Assembly (NCBI RefSeq): GCF_000002235.5
Contig: NW_022145601.1
Span: 26,080,228 to 26,144,227 of the forward strand
Origin: Strongylocentrotus purpuratus
Lineage: Eukaryota > Echinodermata > Echinoidea > Camarodonta > Strongylocentrotidae
DNA length: 64,000 nucleotides
Direction: 5' to 3'
A model generated the notes under the pieces. It did not search any database and was not told the origin of the DNA. It worked only from the letters and a program-made list of their open reading frames with translations. Positions 32,601 to 39,775 of the stretch are shown piece after piece. Position 1 is the first letter of the stretch. Every line of letters starts with the position of its first letter. A program made the position numbers and the translations under genes.

Positions 32601-33171
32601 CATGAGTTCATGATCCAACATCTTTCAAAAGAGTCTCTCAAACTTGAAATCCAATAACCGATAATATAAAGTTATAAACCGCTTTTTTTATTGCTGCAAT
32701 TACATGTATATAAGATTTTCATGAATAAAAAGTACATGTACATGTGCATCATAGATAACCTTGAGAATTTTTTTCTTCTTCAATAATTGGATTACCAATA
32801 AATAGATTTTCATAAATATAAGGTTCATGTACATATATACAAAGATATTAAACCTTCAGATTTGGCTCCACGACCGTGAAGTATATTTGCATATTTGTAA
32901 AACTTGGAAATTACAATAAATTCATACCTCCAACTTCATACTCTGTGCCATCCTTTGCCCTGTAAAGCACTACCTCGCCATCACTATTACGCTCCGTTCG
33001 CGATTCCAGATTGCTCTTCCGAGACTTGGTGCGTCTGGTTTCATGCTCCCCATCCTCCTGCTTGTCGTTGTCCATGGACGAGCGCTTGCGTCGATGGGTA
33101 GGGGTTGAGGGGTTGGAGTGGGTTTCCCCCTCTCCTTCCTTTTTCTCACCCATGATGGAAGGAGAGGTCAT
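11571..33171 (-). CDS. RERE: Atrophin / RERE-type transcriptional corepressor, complete coding region
   Basis: Seventeen coding exons join in one open frame of 1,968 codons (human RERE has 1,566). Domains in order: BAH (about 70-190), ELM2 (about 205-300), SANT (about 322-375), a GATA finger (CRHC...CTDC, about 429-455), then the long atrophin region. Landmarks shared with human RERE are [84 protein letters not shown] and a His-rich block. Atrophins are nuclear proteins that recruit HDAC1/2 through ELM2-SANT and G9a-type methyltransferases. The ATG at 33171 follows a good acceptor (ending 33213), so at least one noncoding 5' exon is expected upstream. Oddities: poly-Glu in exon 14, a long AAREAQ repeat and a DPRIDPR repeat in the last exon. 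One atrophin gene probably represents both vertebrate RERE and ATN1. Confidence 0.93.
11940..12085 (-). repeat. RERE: In-frame DPRIDPR / DPRVDPR codon repeat
   Basis: A run of 12-nt units encoding Asp-Pro-Arg-Ile/Leu/Val/Cys in the last RERE exon. Human has one DPLARL at this point, so the expansion is lineage-specific. Confidence 0.85.
12250..12900 (-). repeat. RERE: In-frame AAREAQ / AAHAQ repeat
   Basis: 15- and 18-nt codon units give more than twenty AREAQA copies, preceded by [10 protein letters not shown] variants. Codon usage differs between units, so selection on the protein is likelier than recent slippage. Predicted as a long charged helix. Confidence 0.85.
13744..13934. mobile_element. 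TTAA-flanked 183-bp MITE (AGCCCC family), copy 1
   Basis: Flanked by TTAA at both sides; ends AGCCCCACTGCACTA and TAGTGCAGAGGGGCT. Lies in RERE intron 16. Other copies: 46432, 46782, 53300 (interrupted) and 60782. Confidence 0.85.
14021..14225 (-). CDS. RERE: RERE coding exon 16
   Basis: 205 nt; [20 protein letters not shown] matches human [20 protein letters not shown], followed by a basic, phospho-Ser-like tail. Donor GTAAGT. Confidence 0.9.
14771..16698 (-). CDS. RERE: RERE coding exon 15 (large atrophin exon)
   Basis: 1,928 nt; Pro-rich region with ANDed Arg/Asp/Ser blocks, a [14 protein letters not shown] mini-repeat, a sumoylation-like VKTETG, another glutamate run, and [11 protein letters not shown], the conserved anchor (human RSPSPEPTVVD). 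Donor GTATGA splits a Lys codon. Confidence 0.9.
17106..17375 (-). CDS. RERE: RERE coding exon 14 (acidic)
   Basis: 270 nt; [13 protein letters not shown], then two glutamate runs of more than ten residues each split by GDGED. The exon is flanked by GTAAAG and a TTCCAG acceptor, and the frame fits on both sides. Confidence 0.82.
17400..17430. repeat. (TTTGA)n microsatellite
   Basis: Five TTTGA/TTTGATT units next to RERE exon 14. Confidence 0.8.
17566..17720 (-). mobile_element. LINE 3'-end fragment
   Basis: On the minus strand it ends ATGGCGCTTTACAAATAGTC then TTATTATTA, typical of CR1/L2-like 3' tails. No frame remains. Confidence 0.5.
18205..18560 (-). repeat. Partial tandem copies of the RERE exon 13/intron junction
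   Basis: The real junction (AAGAAGATCAAG|GTAATATC at 18549) is followed in the intron by related units at about 18425-18470 and 18212-18262 that still carry AAGAAGATC plus a GTAATAAC donor, and a shorter one near 18361-18400. They share TTCAACCATCGTTATACAGA. Confidence 0.75.
18549..18713 (-). CDS. RERE: RERE coding exon 13
   Basis: 165 nt encoding a Ser-rich segment ending SNNSKKIK. Its 3' end and donor (AAGATCAAG|GTAATA) have been copied into the downstream intron (see 18205-18560). Confidence 0.85.
18747..18975 (-). mobile_element. CR1-like LINE 3' fragment
   Basis: The minus-strand translation reads [19 protein letters not shown] then [11 protein letters not shown], the C-terminal end of many CR1/Rex-type reverse transcriptases, and ends in a (CAT)n tail. 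It is 5'-truncated and in RERE intron 12. Confidence 0.7.
19190..19480 (-). mobile_element. tRNA-type SINE, minus copy
   Basis: On the minus strand: CACTTGACTTGGAATGCATG, then a B-box-like GGTTTGATCCC, then CTACAGTCCTTTGACAATGC and GGGGACCTGGTCGG. It matches the better copy at 62525-62866; the start of the tRNA-like head is missing. Confidence 0.75.
19669..19930. mobile_element. GTGTTTCACAAAGACTAAG MITE, copy 1
   Basis: Ends GTGTTTCACAAAGACTAAG and CTTAGTCTTTGTAAAACAC are inverted repeats, with TGGCAGGCCTTTCATGCCAC and its inverse inside. Its right end abuts a C run only 28 bp from RERE exon 12. Copies at 29672 and 61211. Confidence 0.8.
19958..20154 (-). CDS. RERE: RERE coding exon 12 (second half of GATA finger)
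   Basis: 197 nt; [18 protein letters not shown] supplies the second Cys pair, followed by FKKYG and FMFKPVREG as in human. Donor GTACGT. Confidence 0.94.
20326..20434. mobile_element. CAGTCAAACCTG mariner-type MITE, short copy
   Basis: Ends CAGTCAAACCTG and CAGGTTTGACTA; internally deleted relative to the 180-190-bp copies at 22810, 52667 and 56415. Confidence 0.75.
20845..20937 (-). CDS. RERE: RERE coding exon 11 (first half of GATA finger)
   Basis: 93 nt; [19 protein letters not shown], then [10 protein letters not shown] with the first Cys pair of the finger. The finger is split by an intron right after CFTT. Confidence 0.94.
21704..21845 (-). CDS. RERE: RERE coding exon 10 (end of SANT, basic linker)
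   Basis: 142 nt; [14 protein letters not shown], then a histidine/arginine-rich linker ([12 protein letters not shown]) and PPSSEF as in human. Donor GTAAGT. Confidence 0.94.
22478..22558 (-). CDS. RERE: RERE coding exon 9 (SANT)
   Basis: 81 nt; [18 protein letters not shown] is the SANT core. Acceptor TTGCAG, donor GTAAGA. Confidence 0.94.
22810..22988. mobile_element. CAGTCAAACCTG mariner-type MITE
   Basis: TA at both ends, TIR CAGTGACACCTGTTTATA against CAGGTTTGACTG; in RERE intron 8. TA target use fits Tc1/mariner-type mobilisation. Confidence 0.8.
23313..23411 (-). CDS. RERE: RERE coding exon 8 (start of SANT)
   Basis: 99 nt encoding [20 protein letters not shown] and [13 protein letters not shown]; human has [20 protein letters not shown]. 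Acceptor CCACAG, donor GTAATT. Confidence 0.93.
23440..23650. repeat. Purine-rich (GA)n tract
   Basis: GAGAAAGA-type repeats, with uninterrupted (GA)n near 23608-23636, in RERE intron 7. Confidence 0.8.
24508..25955. mobile_element. 1.45-kb DNA transposon inside the LINE, carrying a PHD-like fragment
   Basis: Ends CAGGGCTTGTAATAAATGGA and, inverted, CAGGGAGGTGAGACTTTAAA; both are followed by ATGGA(GA)TTCCG, so the subterminal parts also match. Flanking 7-bp duplications TTGGGCC lie at 24501-24507 and 25956-25962, and removing one of them plus the element restores the LINE frame across [16 protein letters not shown] ends suggest hAT; 7 bp is short for hAT (8) and also fits P-type elements. 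No transposase is seen. Confidence 0.85.
24710..24938 (+). pseudogene. Captured PHD-finger (ING-like) gene fragment
   Basis: Begins AAAATGGCGGCGTACAGT, a typical host start context, but the ATG frame closes after 22 codons. The neighbouring frame encodes [18 protein letters not shown] and then [19 protein letters not shown] with [11 protein letters not shown], the first Zn ligands and the WFH..C core of a PHD finger like that of ING proteins. It stops at a GTAAAT that may be an old splice donor, so the last Cys pair is absent. Not a working protein; probably captured host sequence. Confidence 0.55.
25945..27537 (-). CDS. LINE reverse transcriptase (N-terminally truncated)
   Basis: About 530 codons without a stop. 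RT blocks in order: [15 protein letters not shown] (about 140), [16 protein letters not shown] (about 190), [14 protein letters not shown] (about 240), [13 protein letters not shown] (about 273), [13 protein letters not shown] (about 330) and the catalytic [11 protein letters not shown] (about 360). This order and AFDTVNH fit the CR1/Rex1/Crack group. The frame ends artificially where the DNA transposon enters after INCLGP. The intact frame suggests a fairly recent insertion. The missing endonuclease makes autonomous movement unlikely. Confidence 0.9.
   Translation of the reverse strand: MFMDLARKYKALRNLVQRKVKRAKVEYFQDQIEENKHDSRKLWKNLKGLGLKGKGKSAQETVINVQGELCHDKSRIANEFNNYFTTVADKLACKLSVNTNKFHADSERFQKFYDEKDISKDSFHFSPVTEKFVLDELNKLKVSKSTGLDMIPARFLKDGARNLYEPLNYIINLSLMSSTFPDDMKIAKVTPLHKKKDKTDVGNYRPISVLSVVSKILEKSVHAQIEKYFQEKKLIYEFQSGFRNGYSTETCLIHLSDFVRNEVSQGRFVGMVLLDLQKAFDTVNHNILLKKLEVMGLDSACVKWFRSYLTNRHQVVTMQKVISDSLPIKCGVPQGSILGPILFMCYINDMCTCVNDSKLLLYADDSVLLYSDTNPKSIEEKLSAELAKCIEWMTDNKLSLHVGKTESILFCSKGKFKYTRDFKVTYNNQVIERKDSVKYLGINLTSDLSWTGLVDSIAKKANSRLNFLYRYQTCMNMKSRRILCFALIQCLFDYANVAWYSSLGKMDKKKLRIIQNKMVRFINCLGPTGR
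27806..27905 (-). CDS. RERE: RERE coding exon 7 (end of ELM2)
   Basis: 100 nt encoding [14 protein letters not shown] and [12 protein letters not shown]. Donor GTATGT opens the 4.4-kb intron 7 that holds the LINE. Confidence 0.93.
28672..28853. repeat. (AATTG)n pentanucleotide satellite at the RERE exon 6 donor
   Basis: Around 35 AATTG/AATTGATTG units. On the minus strand the array begins about 8 nt after the GTTAGG donor of exon 6. Confidence 0.92.
28860..29036 (-). CDS. RERE: RERE coding exon 6 (ELM2)
   Basis: 177 nt; [13 protein letters not shown] is identical to human, followed by the ELM2 core [17 protein letters not shown]. The donor GTTAGG is followed within about 8 nt by the (AATTC)n array. 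Confidence 0.94.
29475..29579 (-). CDS. RERE: RERE coding exon 5 (end of BAH, start of ELM2)
   Basis: 105 nt. [12 protein letters not shown] corresponds to human FFYILGYNPETR. Acceptor TTTCAG, donor GTACTG. Confidence 0.92.
29672..29960. mobile_element. GTGTTTCACAAAGACTAAG MITE, copy 2
   Basis: Same ends and inner TGGCAGGCCTTTCATGCCAC palindrome arms as 19669-19930; in RERE intron 4. Confidence 0.8.
30034..30180 (+). mobile_element. tRNA-type SINE, truncated plus copy
   Basis: GAGGTAGAGGTGTCATGGTC head, B-box-like GAGTCCCAC, then AATGTCCTTTGGCAAGACAT; it stops before the tail seen at 62525-62866. Confidence 0.75.
30327..30423 (-). CDS. RERE: RERE coding exon 4 (BAH)
   Basis: 97 nt encoding [20 protein letters not shown] then [22 protein letters not shown] matches human. 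Acceptor TTTTAG, donor GTATGT. Confidence 0.92.
30761..31153. mobile_element. MITE with TCAATTCTCGCTACCC ends
   Basis: TIRs of about 23 bp (TCAATTCTCGCTACCCTAAA against its near-inverse) bound 393 bp that are richer in CpG than the surroundings. Lies in RERE intron 3. Confidence 0.8.
31647..31752 (-). CDS. RERE: RERE coding exon 3 (BAH)
   Basis: 106 nt. [15 protein letters not shown] is identical to human over 15 residues. Acceptor TTGCAG, donor A|GTAAGT. Confidence 0.95.
32085..32155 (-). CDS. RERE: RERE coding exon 2 (BAH)
   Basis: 71 nt encoding [20 protein letters not shown] and on to EFKV, the start of the BAH fold; human reads [20 protein letters not shown]. Donor GTAAGA. Confidence 0.92.
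32928..33171 (-). CDS. RERE: RERE coding exon 1
   Basis: 244 nt with start codon [11 protein letters not shown]; basic, Ser/Glu-rich N-terminus (residues 1-81) leading into the first BAH strand ([15 protein letters not shown]). Donor G|GTATGA at 32927. The acceptor ...ACCCACAG at 33213-33214 implies that about 41 nt of 5' UTR share this exon. Confidence 0.85.
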
Positions 33172-33212
33172 GTGTCAAAGTTGAACACCGTGGACAACAA
33201 AGGTCAACAGAG

Positions 33213-34980
33213 CTGTGGGTTATCAAAAGAAAATGACATTTTAAGAATATTAGGTCAGGGGCTCTGTCATGACAGGGCTCCTATACAAGGTAGCCCCATC
33301 AGGCGCCCCCCCCCCCCCTAGCTTGGCCTTGTGCGAGCCGTAACTCGTAAGGCCAAGGCCGTACTGTCTCAAGTGTCTGTGTACATATGGGGTATTAAAA
33401 GCTGGTCCGGAAGGTTGACAAATGTTAGTTTTATTAAAGAATTATCCTCGTAAACGCAGACAAATTGCATCCAAAAAATTAAGGATCGTCTGCATTTTCA
33501 CCGACATTTTTTATCCTCGGCGCTCTGCTGGTTCAGCATGAGAAATAACCCCACTTCACTCTCTACTTTTATGAATTGTACGTCTTTCCGAGAATTTATC
33601 GCTCATAACATGAAAGTCTCTGTTCAAAGTCAATGTAAACTAAAATGCATCAAGAAAATCATCACGAAATCCGTTTTTCGCATATAGCCAACACGCCGCT
33701 CAAAAATATGAAACGTCTGTAAAAATGTGGACGATCATTATTTTTGAGGACGCATCGGTCCGCGTTTACGAAGATGGTCCTTATAAAGCAGACGATCCTT
33801 ATTCTCGGACGTCGACCAGCACCCCTACACTACAGACCAGACGTTTATTTCTGTCAAGCTTCTAATCAATGCAATCTATGCCTACGAGAGTATTTCAAAT
33901 GCCTATTTATATGATTATAGTTTATACATGTACATGTAGTAGTAGACCTAGTAGTAGTAGAACGTACATGTCTCCTTCACACACGGATGTCCATTGAACA
34001 GTCTCACATTCACAATGCACATACTAAATTACTACACTACAGTCTACGAGCCAAGCACCTTCATACACTACATACGAGCTACGGCCAAGCCCTACGCTAC
34101 GCGATGATCGAAATCTTTAATATTCTTCACCGCATTTTTAACCATCTAAAGTCATAGAAATCAAGCACACAGAATAATACGATTTATCTTACATATTCAA
34201 ACAATATATAAATATATGAATCAATCACACTTACAATCTGATAATCACAGCAATACCAATTTAATAGCTACATATTCCGTGTTTTGTATTCAACATTCTC
34301 TGTACAAATTTTGTCATTGTCTCAAAAGTATGGTGTCGTTAAGTAGAAAAGAAAGGAAAAGACCAAAACACGGGGCCCAGGATTAATATTCGCCCAATTT
34401 TAGCAGAGGAGATTTTATGCCAAGGATGTTTCTTAGGGTTAAATACTTATACCCGGGATGGGGGGGGGGGGGGTTCTCACATATTTAGTCATACGGGAGT
34501 GTGTCGCTATAACGGGTCTCAAAAAAAAATCCCTAAACATGGGTCACATTTTCAACAAAAATATCCCTAATTATAGCTCCGTTTTTTATTAATTTCCAAA
34601 ATTTGTGAAAAATGGGGTTTACTTCGAGAAAATTCCCCAAATGACCCCTATAAATGGGTAGGGGGTTCGAGACTTGAGTGGCACACCCCCGTCCACTGAA
34701 CCAAATCTGAGTGCCCCCCCCCCCCGGAATTTTACAGCTATTTCAGAACTTGAAAACTGTCCAAATCCAATTTACAGTTTTTGTACTCCATCATTTTCCT
34801 AGACAAAAAAAAAGAAGGGCCCAAAATGGATGATTTCACTTTCACAGAAAAACCCACTCGGATGACATGTGACCTAGCTGGCATTAATTTACCATCTGGT
34901 TAATATATACGTATGGCGTAATGATCGAATAAAAACGTTTGGGGGGCAGAAAAAACCCGCATCATCACCACTCTTATGTT
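33213..34980. other. Region 5' of RERE; no coding gene
   Basis: Probably holds the noncoding first exon(s) and promoter of the atrophin gene, which cannot be placed by eye. Holds a C run at 33305-33318 beside a small palindrome (TTGGCCTTGTGCGAGCC...GGCCAAGGC), a G run at 34458 and a C run at 34714. The stretch 33400-33840 is fairly CpG-rich, with repeated GGACGATC-like words. Confidence 0.4.
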
Positions 34981-35079
34981 ACGTGCAGACAGGGGCGTCT
35001 CTAAAGGGGGGGTGTGAGGGTGCGACACCCCCCCCCCCTCCCCACCTGTCAGGATATTGTCGGTAAAATTGCGCTGCCG

Positions 35080-35300
35080 TCTGGGAGAAAAAAAAAGGGG
35101 GGAGGGAGAAAAAGAGAGGGAAATGGAAAGAAAAGAAGAAAAAAAAGGGGAAAATGTGAAAAAGAAAAAGAAAGGAAAAGAAAGGAAAGAGGAGAGAAGA
35201 AATAAAAGAAGAAAAGGAAAAAAATAAGAAAAGAGTAAAAGGAAACAAAAAGAAAGGGGGATTAAAAGAGAGGCGAGAGAGGGGGAGGTAAAAGCCTGAG
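35080..35300. repeat. Long polypurine tract
   Basis: More than 200 nt that are nearly all A/G on the plus strand (GAAAAAGAAAGGAAAAG-type). Mirror-like purine runs of this length can form triplex DNA. Confidence 0.85.
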
Positions 35301-35504
35301 AGAGGAGGGGTGCATGGGAGTAAACGAGAGAGCGGGTTGTTTTGTGGAGTCATCTCGTCGAGGGAGCAAGAAAGACACGCATATTATGTTGCTGTGTCGG
35401 GTTAGCTGTGTCGACATTCTTGCTCTATCATCGTGTACTATATCAATGCAGAAGTTTGAAGTCGATCGGTGCATGTATAATGTCGGTCGGCCGCCCGCCC
35501 CCCC

Positions 35505-35715
35505 CCCCCCACTCAGTGTTATTTAGGGTACGCATATATATGCGTGTTCCAACCGACCCCCCTTTTCAGCAAAAGTCCGGTGTGTAAAGTCAATACGGCT
35601 CGACCTTTTTCTTTTGTATACGAGCCTTTTTCAGCACCCCCCCCCCCCCTTTTCAGCAAAAGTCCGGTGTGTAAAGTCAATACGGGTCGACCTTTTTCTT
35701 TTGTTACGAAAAGGA
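35505..35715. repeat. Doubled GTCCGGTGTGTAAAGTC unit, inverse of 6608-6800
   Basis: Two units CAGCAAAAGTCCGGTGTGTA...CGACCTTTTTCTTTTGT separated by a C run, preceded by CTCAGTGTTATTTAGGGTAC. It is the same block as 6608-6800 turned round. Confidence 0.82.
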
Positions 35716-35794
35716 CATTTTGGCAACACGCATGGGGTCCGTCCGTTCTCGGAGTGGGGGGGGGGGGGGGCGGGGTCGGCCGACAATTTTTTTT

Positions 35795-36235
35795 CCCCCT
35801 ACGAACTGTGACTTCTTATCCGCTGTGACGACTTCGAAAGAGACTACAACTATAATACTTGAATGTTCTCGATGTGTCACTTTCTTATAATATCAGCTAA
35901 AGAAATCAGAGGTTTAACATTTTCGGGGAAAACTAAATTCAAACATGGATTAATAGTCAAGAACGGTACAACGAATCGTCTTCTTTCTCTAAGTCTTAAT
36001 GAAACGTCTAAACTTCCGCAAGGGATCGAGGTGGGGCTGAATTCAGATAAGGATTAAGAGTCGAGAACAGTACAGCGAATTGTCTGCTTTCTCTCATAAT
36101 TTAAGGAAACGTCTAAGCTTTCGCGCTTCGCGCGGGACGGGGGAAACTGAATTCAGACAAGGATTACGAGTCGAGAACAGTAGAACGAATCGTCTGCTTT
36201 CTCTAATAATTTAAGGAAACTTCAAAGCTTTCCTG
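35795..36235. repeat. Leader plus ~115-bp tandem array, left copy
   Basis: Leader CTACGAACTGTGACTTCTTA, then about three units with GTCGAGAACAGTACA, CGAATCGTCTGCTTTCTCT, AATTTAAGGAAACGTC and TTTCGCGCTTCGCGCGGGA. It matches 44757-45310 in the same orientation and abuts the receptor pseudogene. Confidence 0.85.
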
Positions 36236-36560
36236 CATCTACAAGATGTGCTTAATTGCTCCTCTTTTATCACCTGCAGCCATTGACAAGTCATCTGCAA
36301 TTTGTTCCTATCCCTTTCGAATATAGTCAAACATGTAGGTTCTATAGATTCAACAGTCAAATTCAATATCAAAACTGTACATAGGATCTGTGCACCATTG
36401 TATACTGAGATGACATGTTTCCCCATAATTAATTTCGACGAAAGAAATGAATAGAATGAGCGTGCCATGAGTACCCTCAATCAAAATCATAACGTGTGAC
36501 ATCAAAAGAAACGTTTCCTCCAGTGAACTCTAGAGGGCCATTGTGTCGCTTTTCCCACGT
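36236..36560 (-). pseudogene. Fragment of an Ig-like receptor paralogue
   Basis: Minus-strand translation contains GKHVISVYNG then LNLTVESIEPTC and MTCQWLQVIK, aligning with residues 118-170 of the receptor at 41749-43959 (GTHTIHIYDG, LDLRIDNTDPTC, MFCRWIQVDK). Upstream similarity (IEG..., FISFVEINYGE) sits in another frame, so it is frameshifted. It ends abruptly at the tandem array, and no signal peptide or membrane segment remains. Confidence 0.75.
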
Positions 36561-37187
36561 TGACTCTCCCTTGGTTCACACCAGTGATTGAGTAATTAGT
36601 AGTAGGGTCTCTATATCATCAGTGAACATTTTCGTCCGTTCACTACGTGGAATTATTTGTCCGGTCCTAGCAGTCCATTACACCCCATCCATTATTCTCA
36701 AAAAATGAGGATTGGTAAAGAGATTGCAAACGCAGAAATAAATAAACCGCATTTTGTTGTAAACGCTTTAATCGCAAAACTCTTGTTAAATGAATAAACT
36801 GGTAGCAGGCTAGGCATGTGTGTCGATTTGTATCCGTGGTTGGGGGATGATAGCTAGCTGATTTTCCATATTTCTTTCAGCTTATTACGCACTTCTTTTC
36901 CATCCACTCAACTAATTCCTGATCATGCATTAACCTCATACCTATACCATCACCCATACCTAAGCTTTTTTAGGGAGGGGAATCCCGTAAAGTAATTTTG
37001 ACATTGTAAGAAGTAAACATGAGCAAAATTTCATTGTAGCTTAAAGTCTTTTTTCATCGCCCATTCACATCAGTTCCCTGAAGGAAATGCTGGAATATAA
37101 TATGTCCCTCTTTCTCTTGTCTGTCCTTCTTTTCCCTTCCCCCTTCCTTTTTTCTTCTGCCCGTTTCTTCCCCTTTTCCCTTTTTTT

Positions 37188-37581
37188 CCCAGGTAGCAAG
37201 CCCATATGGGGCCTACATGGGAATGACCTGGGTCACTAACTTGTGCCATCTGGGCTAAATGGAACCCATGTATCCCATATGGGGCCAATATTTAGTAACC
37301 CATATGGAATCTATCTGAGCCAGCCCTTATGGGTCCCAGATGGGAATGAGCTGTGCGTACACATAATGGGTAGAATATGAATATGCCCATATGGGTAACA
37401 CATGGGGAAAATCTGGGTTAACCAATATGGGTACCAGATGGGATAAGCTGGGCATACCCATATGGTTCCCATTATGCTTCTCGGGTGCAGATGCCTTCGG
37501 GCCCCAGATGGTTTTCCATATGGGGCCATGTTTCAGAGAATGGGACCCATGTGCGGGTCCCGCAAGGGCTTGCTACCTGGG
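37188..37581. mobile_element. MITE with CCCAGGTAGCAAGCCC ends and CCCATATGGG core repeats
   Basis: Exact 16-bp inverted ends at 37188-37203 and 37566-37581. The palindrome CCCATATGGG or a one-base variant recurs at least six times inside. Confidence 0.85.
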
Positions 37582-38127
37582 TTATTATCCTCTCTGTCTC
37601 TCATTATCTCTGTCTCCCACTCTCTACTTCTTTTTTGCACTTTTGCGCTTCGCGCTTAACATTTAGCTCGTTGCTTTTTAACACTGCGGCCTTGTATTTG
37701 GCGCACAGCATGTCTATGATGCTGTTGATTGAATACATTGAATAAATTCAGCAATCCCTGATGAATTCAATTTATTCTTGTTTCATATACGGTTGTCTCA
37801 TTTACTTCGTTTTCTATTTGTTTATATAAGTATGTATTATGAACATGAGATAGCCTAATGTGTATATTGATGGTCATCTTGCGAGTAATAACCATTAACT
37901 ACTCTCATCGGGCTCTCATCATTAATTTTTCTCTTCATTTTTTTTTTTTGATGATGAATTATTGGGGGGGGGGATGATTGTACAGGCCACCCCCCCCCCC
38001 CCGGATCGACACCCATGGTAGCAGGCATCAACTCAACAGAGAGTATAAATGTAGAACTAGAAGGAATAATTAAATTATGTTGATATGTGCTAAAATGCAT
38101 GAATTCAGCTAGATCTATAGACTGGCT

Positions 38128-39767
38128 CAGAGGCGGCCCTCCCGGGGGGGGGGGCAGGGGGGGGGGGCACAGTGCCCCCCCCCCCACTTTTTCAGATACC
38201 CCAAAAGTGCCCCTTTTTAGATAGGAAAAGTGCCCCTTTTATTTTGTAAGAAGTGCCCCTTTTACATAGGAAAGGTGCCCCTTTTACTTTGACAAGTGCC
38301 CCTATTACTTAGTAAAAGTGCCCCTTCCCCCTTTTCACCTCTGACGAGTGCCCTTTTTCCTTCGACATGTTCCCATTTTCCTTTGCAATAAGTGTCCATT
38401 TTCCATTCTCATCAATCTTGAAATTATCTTGAATAAGTGCCCTTTTTAATCTCTAGTAAGTGCCTCTTTTCAGGTACGAGAAGTGCCCCTTTTCACTTTT
38501 AATAAGTGCCCCCTTCACCTCTGATTATTACCTTATTCAAAACTGAGAGGTGCTCCTTTTACTTTGACAACTTCCCCTTTTTTCCTTTGTAAGAACTGCC
38601 CCTTCTACTTTTAATAACTACCCCTTTTTTAAACTCGGATGAGCACACCTTTCATTTTAACATGTGCCCCTCTTATTTTCGAATAAGTGCCCCTTTTCCT
38701 TATGATAAGTGCCCCCATTAAAAAGAGAGAGCTCCTTCCCCTTCTCACAACTACCCCTTTCCCTTTTTAATAAGTGTCCCTTTTCCTTATGATAAGTGCC
38801 CCCATTAAAAAGAAAGAGCTCCTTCCCCTTCTCATAACTGCCCCTTTTAAAAATCTGAACCGTGCCCCCTTTTCATTCACCAAATGCACATTTTCCTTTA
38901 TTATAAGTGCCCCTTTTACATTTTCATAAGTGCCCCTTTTCATATCTGGTCAGTGCCCCTTTCAACTCTGATAATTCCCCTTTTAATAATGATACGTGCC
39001 CCTTTTCCTTTCTAATAAGGGACCTATCCCCTTTTCACCTCTTATAAATGCCCCTATAAAAATCTGATGGGTGTCCCTTTTCCGTCAACAAATGCCTATT
39101 TCCCATTTTCGTAAACGCCTCTTTTTCATCACTTGTGAGTGCCTCTTTTCAGGTGAAAAAAATGCCTCATTTTCACCCTTATAATTATCCTTTGTACTTT
39201 GACACGTGCTCCTTTTCTTTTCTAATAAGTGTCTTATCCCTTTCGATAATTGTCCCCTTTTCATGTAATCATTAAACGTGCCCCTTATTTAAAGCGACAA
39301 AGAGCAATTTCCCCCAAAGTTCGCTCGCTGCGCTCGCTCGCATTTAAATATGATATAATTATGTTACTTATCAAAGGTCTTTTCAGTCTTCCGTTATGAG
39401 AATGTGCTTATAACCCCATCACGATTGGCTTTTTTCCTCTCTATAAGATGTAAGTTTACACACTGCGACCTCACAGATCTTTAAAATTTTTGTCGCTTGC
39501 TTCGCTCGCTCGTAAATGCATATTCAGACATCACACCCAACTGTAAAGTATGATGCTTAAGCGATATCTTGTATGATGTATGAAGAGAAACAAATATTGA
39601 AATCATCCCTGATAATGTAATCACAATGTAGGGGTATATACCAATGTCTAAAAAAATTGTATATTTTCGCTTTGAGATTTCCCACTGTAGGTGCCCTTTT
39701 CTTCCAGAAAGTGCCCTTTTTTGTTGGTGCCCCCCCCCCCACTTTGGAAGTCGCTCGGCCGCCCCTG
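38128..39767. mobile_element. hAT-like non-autonomous element filled with AGTGCCCCTTTT satellite
   Basis: Ends CAGAGGCGGCC and, inverted, CAGGGGCGGCC, flanked by GACTGGCT and GACCGGCG (6 of 8 equal), as in a worn 8-bp hAT duplication. Poly-C and CACTTT follow each end. The interior is a degenerate array of (A/T)AGTGCCCCTTTT units spaced about 20-30 bp from 38165 to 39290. Near the right are CGCTCGCT runs. No transposase. Confidence 0.65.
38165..39290. repeat. Degenerate AGTGCCCCTTTT satellite
   Basis: Several dozen units of consensus ATAAGTGCCCCTTTTCCTTT with irregular spacing and many substitutions. Long frames are absent on both strands. Confidence 0.88.
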
Positions 39768-39775
39768 GACCGGCG

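Noticed and set aside
34979-35353. Phe/Pro-rich 124-codon minus-strand frame
   Set aside because: Translation of the polypurine tract; low complexity only.
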